DNA of 64,000 nt from JBIKWM01 sp044356305 (GCA_044356305.1 JBIKWM010000005.1:75309-139308), one strand, 5' to 3'; counted from the first letter of the stretch, positions 46,947 to 56,687 are shown. The notes: a model not told the origin generated them from the letters alone. A program made the numbers and translations.

Positions 46947-48068
46947 ATGATTGCACGGAGAGCCCTCTGTATCTTTCTTATCCTCCTGTTTATCAATGAT
47001 GCCAGAGCCCAGTCGGACACACTTTGGGCCGATGGGAAGCGGACTGTTCTGTTCGTAGGATTGGAGTTGATCGATCTTGAGGGCACATTGACCCAATGGC
47101 CCTACTACAGCTCTTTTGATGGGGCATTGATTGAGGATCTGCGCAAGGTGATACGTTACCCGGAGTGTGCCTTTCCGCACTCGCTCACTGGCGATGTGAA
47201 TGTGCAGTTCCGTGTGGAGATGGACGGCAGCATATCGACTGTGAAAGTGACATACGGCAACAGTGCGTGCCTGAACGATGCGGCCCTGACAGCGGTGCGG
47301 CTGCTGCCCGATTTCACCCGTCCTGCCACGCGCGATGGCAGATCAGTGGCGGCCAAGATGAAGCTGACACTCTCATTTCAGATGAGGGGGATTGAGACGG
47401 GGAATGACGAGCACTCGAATTTTGTAAGGCTGAGCAACAAGGGCACCAGCGAACTGCGTGCCGCCCGATATGTTGCGGCCGTTGAGGCCTATTCTGCGGC
47501 CATTGCGGTGAACGACCGTTGGATGATCAACTACTTCGGGCGGGGCACCGCCCACTATGGTGCTGGCCGGTACAAGGAGGCGCTATCCGACTTCAATCAT
47601 GTGGCGAAGTCGCTGTCGCGCATACCGGTGGAGGTGTATTTCAACCGTGGGCTCACGCGCCACAAACTTGGTGACCTGAAAGGAGCAGAGTTCGATTTCG
47701 ATCAGGTGCTGGTGCTCGTGCCAAACAATGCCGATGCCCTCATTCAACGGGGCAAGGTGAGGGGTGAGGCGGGCAATGCCAGTGGTGGCGCAGCCGATAT
47801 TCAAAAAGTGATCGGCATGAATGATCGGAATGCCTCGGCACATTTTGAGTTGGGGCTAGTCAATCTGTCGGCAGGGCATCTGAATCTGGCACTGGGCGAT
47901 TTCACCCGAGCCATTACCATCGAACCCGAAGAACCCACCTACTTCCTGGCCAGGGGCCGGTGCAAAATGGCCATGCAGGACCAGTTGGGTGCCTGTGCCG
48001 ATTGGAACCGGGCCAAGGAACTGGGCAGCACCGACATGTATGTGTTCCTATTGGAGCATTGTCGGTAA
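46947..48068 (+). CDS. Secreted protein with TonB-C domain and TPR repeats
   Basis: A 373-residue protein. The ATG at 46947 starts a signal peptide (MIARRALCIFLILLFINDARAQ); two earlier in-frame ATG codons add non-signal residues. A TonB C-terminal-like domain follows at about 45-125 (SLTGDVNVQFRVEMDGSISTVKVTYGNSACLNDAALTAVRLLPDF). The TPR region from about 150 has at least four repeats (AVEAYSAAIAVNDRWMINYFGRG, ALSDFNHV, VYFNRGLTRHKLGDLKGAEFDFDQVL, and further). Without the transmembrane TonB box/ProLine spacer, it is unlikely to be a classical TonB. It is convergent with the A2M gene. Confidence 0.75.
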   Translation: MIARRALCIFLILLFINDARAQSDTLWADGKRTVLFVGLELIDLEGTLTQWPYYSSFDGALIEDLRKVIRYPECAFPHSLTGDVNVQFRVEMDGSISTVKVTYGNSACLNDAALTAVRLLPDFTRPATRDGRSVAAKMKLTLSFQMRGIETGNDEHSNFVRLSNKGTSELRAARYVAAVEAYSAAIAVNDRWMINYFGRGTAHYGAGRYKEALSDFNHVAKSLSRIPVEVYFNRGLTRHKLGDLKGAEFDFDQVLVLVPNNADALIQRGKVRGEAGNASGGAADIQKVIGMNDRNASAHFELGLVNLSAGHLNLALGDFTRAITIEPEEPTYFLARGRCKMAMQDQLGACADWNRAKELGSTDMYVFLLEHCR

Positions 48069-48075
48069 GCCTGCC

Positions 48076-51000
48076 TCACTCCACCGTCACCCAACGGCCC
48101 GGCAGGCGGGCCTGCACCTCGTTGTCATACATGGCCTCGCAGCTCACCTGTGGCAGGAAATAGCGCCCGGCATAGGTGGCATTGAGCAGGGTGCGATAGG
48201 TGACTGTGGCACCCTTGGCCAGGTTAAAGTAGGTGTACACCCGGTCATCGCGGATGTCCTGAAACGTGAAGGGAGAGGTGGCGGGTCCGGCATCGTCAGT
48301 CAGGCGCATGTTCACAATCTCCCATCCGCTGGGGAACACCTGACTGAGTGCCAGGTCGCTGTAACGGTCGCGGGTAGATGGGTGACGCACGGTCACCTCG
48401 GCCATGAAGTCGGTTCCCTGCCTCAGTGTGCCGGGATCGATGGGATTGCCCGACAGGTCGGTATATCGCACCGTCATGTCCATCTGGCTCTGGCGCGCCA
48501 CGGCATCGCCTGTTACGGGTATGCCCTGCACCACCCCGCGGGCGTACAGTGGGCGAGGGCCGTTGTTGCGCACCTTCACACGTATGGTCTCCTTTCCTTT
48601 CATGTTCAGGTCGGTGACAGACAGCATCTGGTCGGTGCTGAGGTCACCCTTCTTTGCGTTACTGGCCGTGTAGCTGTATCTGAGCTGGCCCTTGGGTGCG
48701 GCACCGGCATATTTGCTGATGGCCAACAGGGCGCAGGCCGTGGTCTGGGTGCTATACCATGTGTCTGACCCCAGTTTTTTGGCGAGGTCCTGCATCAGGA
48801 GGAAAGCCTCTTTCTGGCGTTTCATCAGCACGAGGGTCTCGAGGGTCATGGCCATGTCGCGCTCGGGGCTGCGGTATGTGCCATCGAAGGGTGAGGTGGC
48901 GGTTGCAGTCTTGCGGTTCAGGTTGCTGTCCACAAGTCGGGCAGCGATGTCGGCCCGGCCTGCCAGCTGGTAGGCTGCGGCCAGGCGCATGGCGGCATCG
49001 GGGTCGCGCAGGCCGCGTTCCAGCAGACGGTTCATGCTTCCAATCTCCGGTGCACCGGCCAGGGCGAGGGTGTAGAGGCGGTAGGCCATGTCGAGCTCAG
49101 CACCCGGATACTGATCGATGTTATTGGCGCCATCGGCCCTGCGGGCTATGGCTGCCTGTGCCTTGATCCATCCCTCGAGCATGCCGTGCGGCAGGGTGTA
49201 GCCCATTGCCTTGGCCTCGAGCATGAAATGGCCCGCATAGCTTGTGCCCCAATAGCTTACATCTGTCTGCCCCGGCCAATAGGCAAAGGCCCCTTCTGGC
49301 ACAATGAAGGAGCGCAGCCGGTTCAGCGCGGCCTTCACGTTCACCGTTATGGCGCTCTTTTCCTGTTCGGTGAGTGAGGTGATGCGATCGAGTGCCAACT
49401 GCGGGAACGCGGCCGAGGTGGTCTGTTCTATGCACCCGTGCGGATAGCTGATGAGGTAGCCCAGGCGCTTGCGCAGATCGATGGCCGGCATATCGGACAC
49501 CTCGAGGAATGCGCGGTTGGTGCCAGACATGCCCGGTGGCACTATCAGCAGTTCGGCCTCCTGACCCGGTTCTATCACCGCGCCCACCACCTCGCGCACA
49601 GGCAGGTTGCCCAGCCGCACCTCCAGTTCGGTACGGTCTTCGGCCCGCTCGCTTCCGCTGGTGGCGGTCACCTTCACCGTGGCCTTGCCAATGGTCTCAG
49701 GAATGATCAGGTCGAAATAGGCCATCTCCTCGCCTATGGCCTTGAACTCCACGGTTCTTGTGGCCGATCCCTGTATCTGTATGGGGCCGCTCACCTCCAC
49801 CTTCACCTCGGCCCTTTTCACCTTGGCATCCATGGCAAAGAGGGTGACGGGCAGTTTCACCGTTTCGCCCGGGCCCAGCACGCGGGGAAGGGAGGTGAGC
49901 ACCATGAGCGGTTTGCGCACAGGCACCGCCTTCTCGGCATTTCCGTAGGCCAGGTCCTGCCCGGCCACCACCATGGCCCGCACCGAGCCCACGTAGTTGG
50001 GCAATGTGATCTTGTGCGTGACCTTTTTCCCGGCTGCCAGCGTGAACGGCCCGAGATGCCGCACCACGGGCTTGAAACGGTCGGCCTTTTTACCTCCCTT
50101 GGGGCGGTTGTACTCATCGCCCCCTATGGCCAATAGCCCGGCCAGCTCTCCGGCCTTGGCCCCGAGCACCAGATCATACATGTCCCATGTGCGCACGCCC
50201 AGGGCATCCTTGGCATAGAAATGCGCGTGCGGGTCGGGGGTTTTGTGGCGTGTAAGATCGAGCAGACCCTCATCGACCACGGCCACGGTATAAGTCATGG
50301 CCTGTCCGGTGGCCTCGCTGACTGTCAGGTCGAAACTCTGCTCGGGCCGCAGCTCGGCAGGCATGGTTATCACCGGTTTGAGCACCGTGGCGGGATCCTG
50401 CACGGCCACTGGCTGTATGCCGTACATGCGTATGGGGCGGTCGTTCACGGTCTGGCCGTGGGGCTGCACCAGGCTGACGTGCGCATACACGGTGGGGGCC
50501 ATGTCCTTGGTCACCTTGAAGCTGATAGGCGTCTGTCCGTCCTTTAGGTCGATCCACCGCAGATCCACCACCGAGCTTCCGTTCTCCAGACTGAGCAACG
50601 CGCGGCCGCCTTTGGCGCTGGGTATGCTGAAACGCACCTCACCGCCCACCTTGAACGTATCCTTTTCGAGGTCGAACATGAGCATGGTGGCGCCCTTGGC
50701 CCCCTCTTCGCCCATGTTGGCCAACCAGCCATCGTAGGTCATGCGCACCACCTGGGCCGCGCTGTGGCCGGTCTCGGGGTCGGTCATGCGCACAAGGATG
50801 CGGCCCCAGAAATTCTGTTCGGTCTTGAGTGTGAAGGTGCCCTTGCCGTTGATGGTGTTCACCTCATGCTGCCCAATGCGGTAGGCCGAGGCATTGTTGA
50901 CGTAGCGCGAGAGGCCATCGTCATCGCCTTCCCACCACCACCGCCAGTCGAGCCGGAACACCTCCACCTGCACCCCGGTCCGGCTCAGCGGTCGGCCCTC

Positions 51001-53613
51001 GGGGTCGAGGGTTACCACCGGGATGATGTGCTGCTCGTTGCTGCTCAATGACCCGCGCCAGCCCTTGCCCGCGGGCACCTTGAAGCCCACATAGCCCGTG
51101 TAAGGCGAATAGAGCACCTTGTTGCGGTCGATGCTGAAATCGCCCCCCGGCTCAAACACCTTGGCGCTGAGTCCGGCCATGAGCATGCCCGGGGCCTCAT
51201 TCACCACCTGGATGCCCAGATCGAAGGTGGCGCGGCCGCCCTCATCGCACTTTCCATCAAACACCCTGTTCTCCTCGCTGTAGAAATAGCGGGTGGGGTC
51301 GGTGAAGGTGTAGCCCTTGTAGGTGGGGAAAGGGTCTGGGGCCTCCACCAGGGTCATGTCCACGCTGGCCTTCATGCCCTTGGCCACGGCCCCGTGCAGC
51401 CATTTCACATCGAGCGTCAGCTTCTGCCCGCTTGCGGCCGTGAGCACCTTGGCCGCAGGCTGCATATTTATCTTGAGGCGGTTGGGCTTGATGGTCTCAA
51501 TTTTCACGGTGCGGCTGAATTCGCTGCCGCCTGTGCGCACGGTGGCGGTCCAGTTGCCGGTGGGGTCTTCGGTGCGGGTGGGGGTGCGGAAATCGTAGAG
51601 CCCGTTCACCCCGTTGGTGCGAACCGTGCGGGTGTGCAGGTTGCCCTTGCTGTCGTGCAGCTCAAACACCACCGGATGGTCGGGTGGCAGCACCTGCTCG
51701 CGGTCAAAGAGCATGAAGGAGAGGAACAGCGTATCGCCCGGCCGCCACACGCTCCGTTCGCCATAGATGTAGCCCTTGAGGCCCTTTTTGGTGGTCTGGC
51801 CATCCACCTCAAACATGCTGACGCTGAGAGCCGCACCGCGGTCGACCACCAGGTAGCCGCGCTGTGCCCCGTTGCGCGCCACCAGCAGGTAGGGCCTCCC
51901 TTTCGGTTCAAGTTTCAGCATGCCATCGCCATCGGTGCTGCCGCTGCCTATCACCTGCTGCTGATAGTCGAGCACATCGAGCTTCACCCGCGAGAGGGGG
52001 CTGGCCGTGCGGAGGTCGCTCACCACCACGTGCAGGCCCCCGGTGGCATCGGCCTTGGCTATGATGCCCAGGTCAGATGCCAGCACATTGCGCGCCACCT
52101 TGCTGCGGTGGCCCATGTAGTACGAGGGCTTGCACGGGTCCTCGCGCTCGTTCCACTCGTACTCATCCTCGTAGTAGTAGTAGTCATCGTAATAGCCGTA
52201 GTCGTTCTCCTCTTCGTCCTCATTCCCCTCTTCGTTGTAGGTGAGGGGCGTCAGCCCGCCCTGCATGCACTTGAGGGCCGAAAACTCCTTGCGCATGCTC
52301 AGTTCCACGCGGTAAATGGCCCCGGGCTCGGTCTTTATCAGCTCATCGAGGCGCAGCGAGAAACGGTTCCACTGGCCGCGGTCAATGGGTCGTTCGGATT
52401 TGAGGGGCACGGCCCTGTCAAACACCGTTTTGCCCACCCTGCGCAGCTCGTAGGCGCCCGACAGGTCGTTGACCTGTAGGAACTGCGCCACGTTGTCCTC
52501 ATAGATGCGGGTCACCTTTACCTGCACGGCATGGAGGTTAACGGCCTCGAAGGGGAACAGCAGGCCATCGCTCTGCGGAATGATCACCCCGTTGCCGATG
52601 AGCCTTATCTGCGGGTCGATCTCGCTGAAGCGCACGGTGGCCGTGTGGTCGGTGGGCAGGGCATAGCCCATGAGGTTCCTGATGCCCTTGCGCACATCCA
52701 CGGTCACATCTCCGCTCAGGCGGCTGCCGGGGCGCAATACCACCTCGTTCACCTCCACGGCCGGTGTGGCCGACTCTTGCCCCCTTATGCTGGCCAGGCC
52801 GCGCAGGTCCTGTGCCTCCTGCAGCGGGTCGGAGAAGCTGATGCGCACCTCCTGCTGCGGGTACTGCACGGCCCGCACATCGGTCACGGCAAACTCCCCG
52901 AAGGCCGGTACACGGACCAGGGCCTCACCGCTCAGGTCAACGCCCACGGGCCCGCCCGTCCATTGCAGGGCCAGCTCAAAGGCCTTCTCGCCCCGGGCTA
53001 TGCTATCCACCACAAAGCGGTGGGACGTGCCATCGGTGTGCTGCCAGCGCATGCGTGCCCCGTTGGGCAGTGCTTTGGCCGTCACGGTCTGGCGCACCTG
53101 AGCCGTGTCGGCCACATCGGCCAGCTGCACCGTGCCCTCCAGGCGGTACCAGTGCATGTCGGTAGGTGCCAGAGGCCGCAAAGGGTCGGTGCTGACGCTG
53201 ATGAACTGGTCCATCACCTGCACCTGAAAAGGGAACTCGCGCAGCTTCTCGGGCAGTTCCATCACCTTACCGATGTGGAACACCCCATCGTACACCTGCC
53301 CGGCCCTGAGGCGTGCGGCAGGCCTGAACTCGATGGTGCGCGCATCTACCCAGTGGGTGGTGCCCTCTATGTCCGGACTGAAGCTGAACAGGCCCTGCGG
53401 GGCCGCCACCGTGTCGGCACTGCCTATGGGGCGGGTGAACTGTATGCGTATGGTGGCCGCATTGGATATGATGCCCGAGGTGAACCCGCTGACGTGCTCG
53501 ACAAAGGCCGGGTCGATGGGCGGTGGGCCACCGGGTGTGTTGCGGCAGCTTTGGAGTGTGAGCACACAGCACAGGGCGGCCAAGGCCGCAGCGGGCCATA
53601 TCGGGTTTCTCAT
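48076..53613 (-). CDS. Alpha-2-macroglobulin family lipoprotein with intact thioester
   Basis: The 1845-residue protein starts at MRNPIWPAAALAALCCVLTLQSC, a lipobox signal; a longer frame to 53862 would translate repeat DNA and was discarded. It shows the expected MG-domain series, then the thioester motif YPHGCIEQTTSAAFPQ with Cys1394 and Gln1397. A2M domains at about 1260-1660 and a C-terminal receptor-like domain follow. Bacterial A2Ms trap proteases in the periplasm. An insert of about 34 residues near 458-491 is almost entirely D, E and Y. pbpC, the common partner, is absent from the window. A TACTTTCA box lies at 53643-53650. Confidence 0.9.
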   Translation of the reverse strand: MRNPIWPAAALAALCCVLTLQSCRNTPGGPPPIDPAFVEHVSGFTSGIISNAATIRIQFTRPIGSADTVAAPQGLFSFSPDIEGTTHWVDARTIEFRPAARLRAGQVYDGVFHIGKVMELPEKLREFPFQVQVMDQFISVSTDPLRPLAPTDMHWYRLEGTVQLADVADTAQVRQTVTAKALPNGARMRWQHTDGTSHRFVVDSIARGEKAFELALQWTGGPVGVDLSGEALVRVPAFGEFAVTDVRAVQYPQQEVRISFSDPLQEAQDLRGLASIRGQESATPAVEVNEVVLRPGSRLSGDVTVDVRKGIRNLMGYALPTDHTATVRFSEIDPQIRLIGNGVIIPQSDGLLFPFEAVNLHAVQVKVTRIYEDNVAQFLQVNDLSGAYELRRVGKTVFDRAVPLKSERPIDRGQWNRFSLRLDELIKTEPGAIYRVELSMRKEFSALKCMQGGLTPLTYNEEGNEDEEENDYGYYDDYYYYEDEYEWNEREDPCKPSYYMGHRSKVARNVLASDLGIIAKADATGGLHVVVSDLRTASPLSRVKLDVLDYQQQVIGSGSTDGDGMLKLEPKGRPYLLVARNGAQRGYLVVDRGAALSVSMFEVDGQTTKKGLKGYIYGERSVWRPGDTLFLSFMLFDREQVLPPDHPVVFELHDSKGNLHTRTVRTNGVNGLYDFRTPTRTEDPTGNWTATVRTGGSEFSRTVKIETIKPNRLKINMQPAAKVLTAASGQKLTLDVKWLHGAVAKGMKASVDMTLVEAPDPFPTYKGYTFTDPTRYFYSEENRVFDGKCDEGGRATFDLGIQVVNEAPGMLMAGLSAKVFEPGGDFSIDRNKVLYSPYTGYVGFKVPAGKGWRGSLSSNEQHIIPVVTLDPEGRPLSRTGVQVEVFRLDWRWWWEGDDDGLSRYVNNASAYRIGQHEVNTINGKGTFTLKTEQNFWGRILVRMTDPETGHSAAQVVRMTYDGWLANMGEEGAKGATMLMFDLEKDTFKVGGEVRFSIPSAKGGRALLSLENGSSVVDLRWIDLKDGQTPISFKVTKDMAPTVYAHVSLVQPHGQTVNDRPIRMYGIQPVAVQDPATVLKPVITMPAELRPEQSFDLTVSEATGQAMTYTVAVVDEGLLDLTRHKTPDPHAHFYAKDALGVRTWDMYDLVLGAKAGELAGLLAIGGDEYNRPKGGKKADRFKPVVRHLGPFTLAAGKKVTHKITLPNYVGSVRAMVVAGQDLAYGNAEKAVPVRKPLMVLTSLPRVLGPGETVKLPVTLFAMDAKVKRAEVKVEVSGPIQIQGSATRTVEFKAIGEEMAYFDLIIPETIGKATVKVTATSGSERAEDRTELEVRLGNLPVREVVGAVIEPGQEAELLIVPPGMSGTNRAFLEVSDMPAIDLRKRLGYLISYPHGCIEQTTSAAFPQLALDRITSLTEQEKSAITVNVKAALNRLRSFIVPEGAFAYWPGQTDVSYWGTSYAGHFMLEAKAMGYTLPHGMLEGWIKAQAAIARRADGANNIDQYPGAELDMAYRLYTLALAGAPEIGSMNRLLERGLRDPDAAMRLAAAYQLAGRADIAARLVDSNLNRKTATATSPFDGTYRSPERDMAMTLETLVLMKRQKEAFLLMQDLAKKLGSDTWYSTQTTACALLAISKYAGAAPKGQLRYSYTASNAKKGDLSTDQMLSVTDLNMKGKETIRVKVRNNGPRPLYARGVVQGIPVTGDAVARQSQMDMTVRYTDLSGNPIDPGTLRQGTDFMAEVTVRHPSTRDRYSDLALSQVFPSGWEIVNMRLTDDAGPATSPFTFQDIRDDRVYTYFNLAKGATVTYRTLLNATYAGRYFLPQVSCEAMYDNEVQARLPGRWVTVE

Positions 53614-53642
53614 GATGGGAGGGATAGAACAGACGGAGGCGC

Positions 53643-53650
53643 TGAAAGTA
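53643..53650 (-). promoter_or_regulatory. -7 box TACTTTCA of the A2M gene
   Basis: A near-consensus TACTTTCA on the minus strand, 30 bases before the ATG, at the edge of a simple-sequence repeat. Confidence 0.45.
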
Positions 53651-53660
53651 CAGTGCAGGA

Positions 53661-53820
53661 GCGGGGAAAGTGAAAGTGAAAGTGAGGGGGAAAGTGAAAG
53701 TGAGGGGGAAAGTGAAAGTGAAAGTGAGGGGGAAAGTGAAAGTGAGGGGGAAAGTGAAAGTGAGAGGAAAGTGAGAGTGAAAGGGAGAGTGATGCTGAGG
53801 GACACTTGAGGGGGTGGGGG
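53661..53820. repeat. Composite GAAAGTGA-type repeat, copy A
   Basis: Hexamer-based (GAAAGT) runs in blocks of 24, 18, 24, 18 and 18 bases, each closing in GAGGGG, then a unique-looking tail GAGAGTGATGCTGAGGGA followed by CTTGAGGGGGTGGGG. It lies upstream of the A2M gene. The tail is shared with copies B and C. Confidence 0.9.
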
Positions 53821-53871
53821 CCTTGACCATAAAAGGCCAGGCCGGTCACCTTGGCGGTTCATCCGTCAATT

Positions 53872-53887
53872 CCGATAATTGTATCGG
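53872..53887. promoter_or_regulatory. Inverted repeat upstream of the T9SS cargo gene
   Basis: CCGATA and TATCGG with a four-base spacer ATTG, 20 bases before the ATG at 53907. A possible operator; no regulator is linked to it. Confidence 0.4.
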
Positions 53888-53906
53888 TTCCTTATGACCA
53901 AAAAGG

Positions 53907-56072
53907 ATGAGAACAGTTCTTTTGATGTTCCCGCTTTGCTGGGCCCTGATGTCCCACGCTCAGAACGATATGATGACCTACGTGGGGGGCACCGGCAATG
54001 AGACCCTAAACGATGTGCATCAGCTCAGTGACGGCACCTTTCTGGCCTGCGGTGGGTCTGACGACCTGGATTGGTTGCCACCGGGCACCCCGATGCAGAC
54101 CATCGGCTATCAGGGCAGCATACCCAACAGCCTCGGTACGGGGAGGTTCGGGTTCATGCTGCATCTGGATGAGTCGCTCACGTCAATCCTGAGGGTGGTC
54201 CATTTTGCGGAAGGGGCGGTGGAGGACATCCGTTTCATGAAGTTCACCTCAGAGCCGAGGGCGCAGACCGGACAGCTCTACATCAGTTGCAACACGGCCG
54301 ACACCTATGCCAACGATGGCGGCTACATCATTGCCCGCCTGAACGGGAATTTTGTGGATGCCGTTCCCACCGGGCTCGATTGGTTCAGGGTGGTGTGGGC
54401 CGAGAGCTACGCCAAAGAGGCGCACCCGTGGGACGTGACTGCCGATGGCGAGGTGTATTATGTGAGCGGTGCCGCCCACGGCTATGACTGGAGCGCCATG
54501 TACAGGCTGAATGCCAACGGCCAGCGCATGGTGGTGCCCGATTGGCGCACGCACTGGCTCAGCAGCGGGGCCGAATGGCGGGGCACGCCTGCTTCGGCCA
54601 ATCCGAACGGGGGGCTGGCGGCACTGAGCCACAGCGGCATCGTGTTCAAGATAACGGGCCGCTGCGAACTGCGGTCGTGGACCCAACAGGAATATGATGT
54701 CCTGCTGCCCGATGGCAACGGAGGCCTGCGCAAAGGCACGTGGCCGGCCGATGTGCTCTTCAGCGGTCCGTGCGACCCTGCGGCCCCATCGGCCAACAGC
54801 CCCGGATACACCGGCTATTCGCCCGAGGCGTGCTGCCCTGTCTGGGGGGCCAGCAGCGTGGTGGTTGACAGACGGAACGGCAACATGTACCTGGGCATGA
54901 ACTTCAAAAGCTATTTCAACCCCGATGAGACCCCCGATTTTGAGCCTGCGGTCATCGCATTCAGCCCTACAGGGCAATTGAGGTGGTGGAGCAGACTCTA
55001 TCATGAGATAACCCCCGATGGCGACACGGTGGGCTCCATCCCCGATCAGTATGTCGATGCGCTGGCCATAGACTACCTCCATGACATGCTTGTGGTGGGC
55101 GGACGCACCCACGGCAACAATACCGAGAACTTCTGGGAGGGCAATACCATAGCGGCCGAGCCGGGGGCCTACGGGTTTCAGAACCGGTTCACGGGCACCA
55201 ACGGCAACATACACGAGTCGTGGCTGGGCAGGCTGAACCTGACAGACGGCACACTGCGGGCCAGCACATATGTGGCCGAACTGGCCGAGGGCACGGGCGG
55301 CCTGGGCACACCGCACCCGCACCCCAACCTTGACGGCTGGCCCGACCCCAACACCGGCTGGCCCGACCTGAACACCACCCGCATGGCCAAGAATGCCCTG
55401 GATGTGACGGCCGATGGCAGCGTGCTGCTGGCCGCCCTCGGACGCAGGACCATCACCACGGCCGATGCCTACCAGACGAATGTCAACCCCTATTTCGGTG
55501 GCGCGGGGTGCTGGAACAGTTTTGTGCGCGTGTACGATGCCCCGTTGCATGTGCCGCTCTATTCATCGCTCATTGTGGGAGAATGGGACACCCTTACACA
55601 GGCCGGGGGCGGCAACACCGATATTTTCGGGGTGCACAAGACCGCCTACGGGGTGGTATGTGTGGGCCGGCACAATGCCGATGCCAACGGGGCGCCATTG
55701 GGCAATGCCATACCCACGGCCAACGTGCCCGGATGGGGCCAGACCGCCCCATCGGGTCAGAGTGCGGTGCTGGCCTACCTGAGGCCCAGCGGGCTGTTCA
55801 ATGCCGATGATGGGCCCCTGCTCACGGGGCTCCAGAACCAAATGACCGGGAATATTCGCGTGTTCCCGAATCCGAGCAAGGGCTCTTTCCGGGTAATGAC
55901 GCCCCATGCCGAGAACTTTCAGTTTGAGCTGTTTGATATGATGGGCCGACCTGTGATGACAGGTAATGGCAGCAGCGGCAACATGCTGACCATGGACGTG
56001 CCCAGCGGCATATATCTGCTCAGGGTGCAGACGCCAGATGGCGTTTACGCCCACCGCATCATCAGGGAATGA
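53907..56072 (+). CDS. T9SS-exported protein with C-terminal sorting domain
   Basis: A 721-residue protein with a signal peptide (MRTVLLMFPLCWALMSHAQ), a long body with beta-propeller-like blades (TYVGGTGNETLNDVHQLSDGTFLACGG; repeated GG and NG turns), and a type A T9SS sorting domain from about 649 (IRVFPNPSKGSFRV then GIYLLRVQTPDGVYAHRIIRE). It should be exported through the T9SS and anchored or released at the surface. No enzymatic motif is visible. Confidence 0.85.
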   Translation: MRTVLLMFPLCWALMSHAQNDMMTYVGGTGNETLNDVHQLSDGTFLACGGSDDLDWLPPGTPMQTIGYQGSIPNSLGTGRFGFMLHLDESLTSILRVVHFAEGAVEDIRFMKFTSEPRAQTGQLYISCNTADTYANDGGYIIARLNGNFVDAVPTGLDWFRVVWAESYAKEAHPWDVTADGEVYYVSGAAHGYDWSAMYRLNANGQRMVVPDWRTHWLSSGAEWRGTPASANPNGGLAALSHSGIVFKITGRCELRSWTQQEYDVLLPDGNGGLRKGTWPADVLFSGPCDPAAPSANSPGYTGYSPEACCPVWGASSVVVDRRNGNMYLGMNFKSYFNPDETPDFEPAVIAFSPTGQLRWWSRLYHEITPDGDTVGSIPDQYVDALAIDYLHDMLVVGGRTHGNNTENFWEGNTIAAEPGAYGFQNRFTGTNGNIHESWLGRLNLTDGTLRASTYVAELAEGTGGLGTPHPHPNLDGWPDPNTGWPDLNTTRMAKNALDVTADGSVLLAALGRRTITTADAYQTNVNPYFGGAGCWNSFVRVYDAPLHVPLYSSLIVGEWDTLTQAGGGNTDIFGVHKTAYGVVCVGRHNADANGAPLGNAIPTANVPGWGQTAPSGQSAVLAYLRPSGLFNADDGPLLTGLQNQMTGNIRVFPNPSKGSFRVMTPHAENFQFELFDMMGRPVMTGNGSSGNMLTMDVPSGIYLLRVQTPDGVYAHRIIRE

Positions 56073-56101
56073 CAGGGCCGCATGGCAGACGCCCGTTTGA
56101 T

Positions 56102-56196
56102 GGGGAGAGTGAAAGTGAGAGTGAAAGGGAGAGTGAGAGTGAAAGCGAGAGTGAAAGGGAGAGTGATTCTGAGGAATGCTTGATTGGGCGGGGGAG
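56102..56196. repeat. Composite GAAAGTGA-type repeat, copy B
   Basis: GAGAGTGAAAGTGA-type runs, then the tail GAGAGTGATTCTGAGGAA followed by GCTTGATTGGGCGGGG. The tail ends two bases before the stop codon of the minus-strand gene at 56199. Confidence 0.85.
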
Positions 56197-56198
56197 AG

Positions 56199-56579
56199 TC
56201 AATCCTCGTCTAGCGCGCCTTCGTTTACGTAGCTCAGATTGAACTGCATGAGTTCGACCTCAACGGAGGGAATGGCGAACAACTGAAATTCATTTTTCGG
56301 CCCTAGCAGCACTGTGAGCTTCAACTCTGCCAGGTCTTGCAACCCGTCTGTTAGCCTCATCTCTTCTTTATGAACTTCTCCTAAACCGGCAGTCGCCACC
56401 TCGAATCCGTGCATCTGCATGACATCGAGATAGGTCTTGTACATGGACTTATGCACCAATATCAAGAGCGGCACCTTTTTATGGGCCTTGTAGAATTGCT
56501 TCATTGCCTCCAACAGGGTAATGTTCCATTGGTTGGTGTCCTCGGGCAGGTCGTGAGTCTCTGAGATGAACAGTTCCAT
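56199..56579 (-). CDS. Protein of unknown function flanked by repeat copies B and C
   Basis: A 126-residue protein, MELFISETHDLPEDTNQWNI at the start and a C-terminal VNEGALDED. The middle is amphipathic (QFYKAHKKVPLLILVHKSMYKTYLDVMQMHGFEV), with no motif I recognise. It has a perfect -7 box on its own strand (TAAATTTG at 56609-56616). It sits between two copies of the same composite repeat, suggesting recombination or a mobile cassette. Confidence 0.55.
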   Translation of the reverse strand: MELFISETHDLPEDTNQWNITLLEAMKQFYKAHKKVPLLILVHKSMYKTYLDVMQMHGFEVATAGLGEVHKEEMRLTDGLQDLAELKLTVLLGPKNEFQLFAIPSVEVELMQFNLSYVNEGALDED

Positions 56580-56608
56580 GTTATCCTTCTGTTCTGGTAT
56601 GTGCAGGT

Positions 56609-56616
56609 CAAATTTA
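56609..56616 (-). promoter_or_regulatory. -7 box TAAATTTG of the 126-residue gene
   Basis: An exact TAnnTTTG, 29 bases before the ATG, between that gene and repeat copy C. Confidence 0.5.
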
Positions 56617-56619
56617 TGG

Positions 56620-56687
56620 AAGGAAAGGGAAAGGGAGAGTGAGAGTGAGAGGGAGAGTGATGCTGCGGGATGCTTGAGGGGGTGGGG
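56620..56687. repeat. Composite GAAAGTGA-type repeat, copy C
   Basis: GGAAAGGGAAAGGGAGAG runs and then the tail GAGAGTGATGCTGCGGGA followed by TGCTTGAGGGGGTGGGG. It ends exactly at the stop codon of the minus-strand restriction-like gene. Confidence 0.85.

Noticed and set aside
53614..53862. N-terminal extension of the A2M protein rich in SLSP/SLSL
   Set aside because: It is translation of repeat copy A; the lipobox start at 53613 and the -7 box at 53643 fit better.
54249..55550. A 433-codon minus-strand frame over the T9SS cargo gene
   Set aside because: Antisense shadow; composition like other GC-rich shadow frames.
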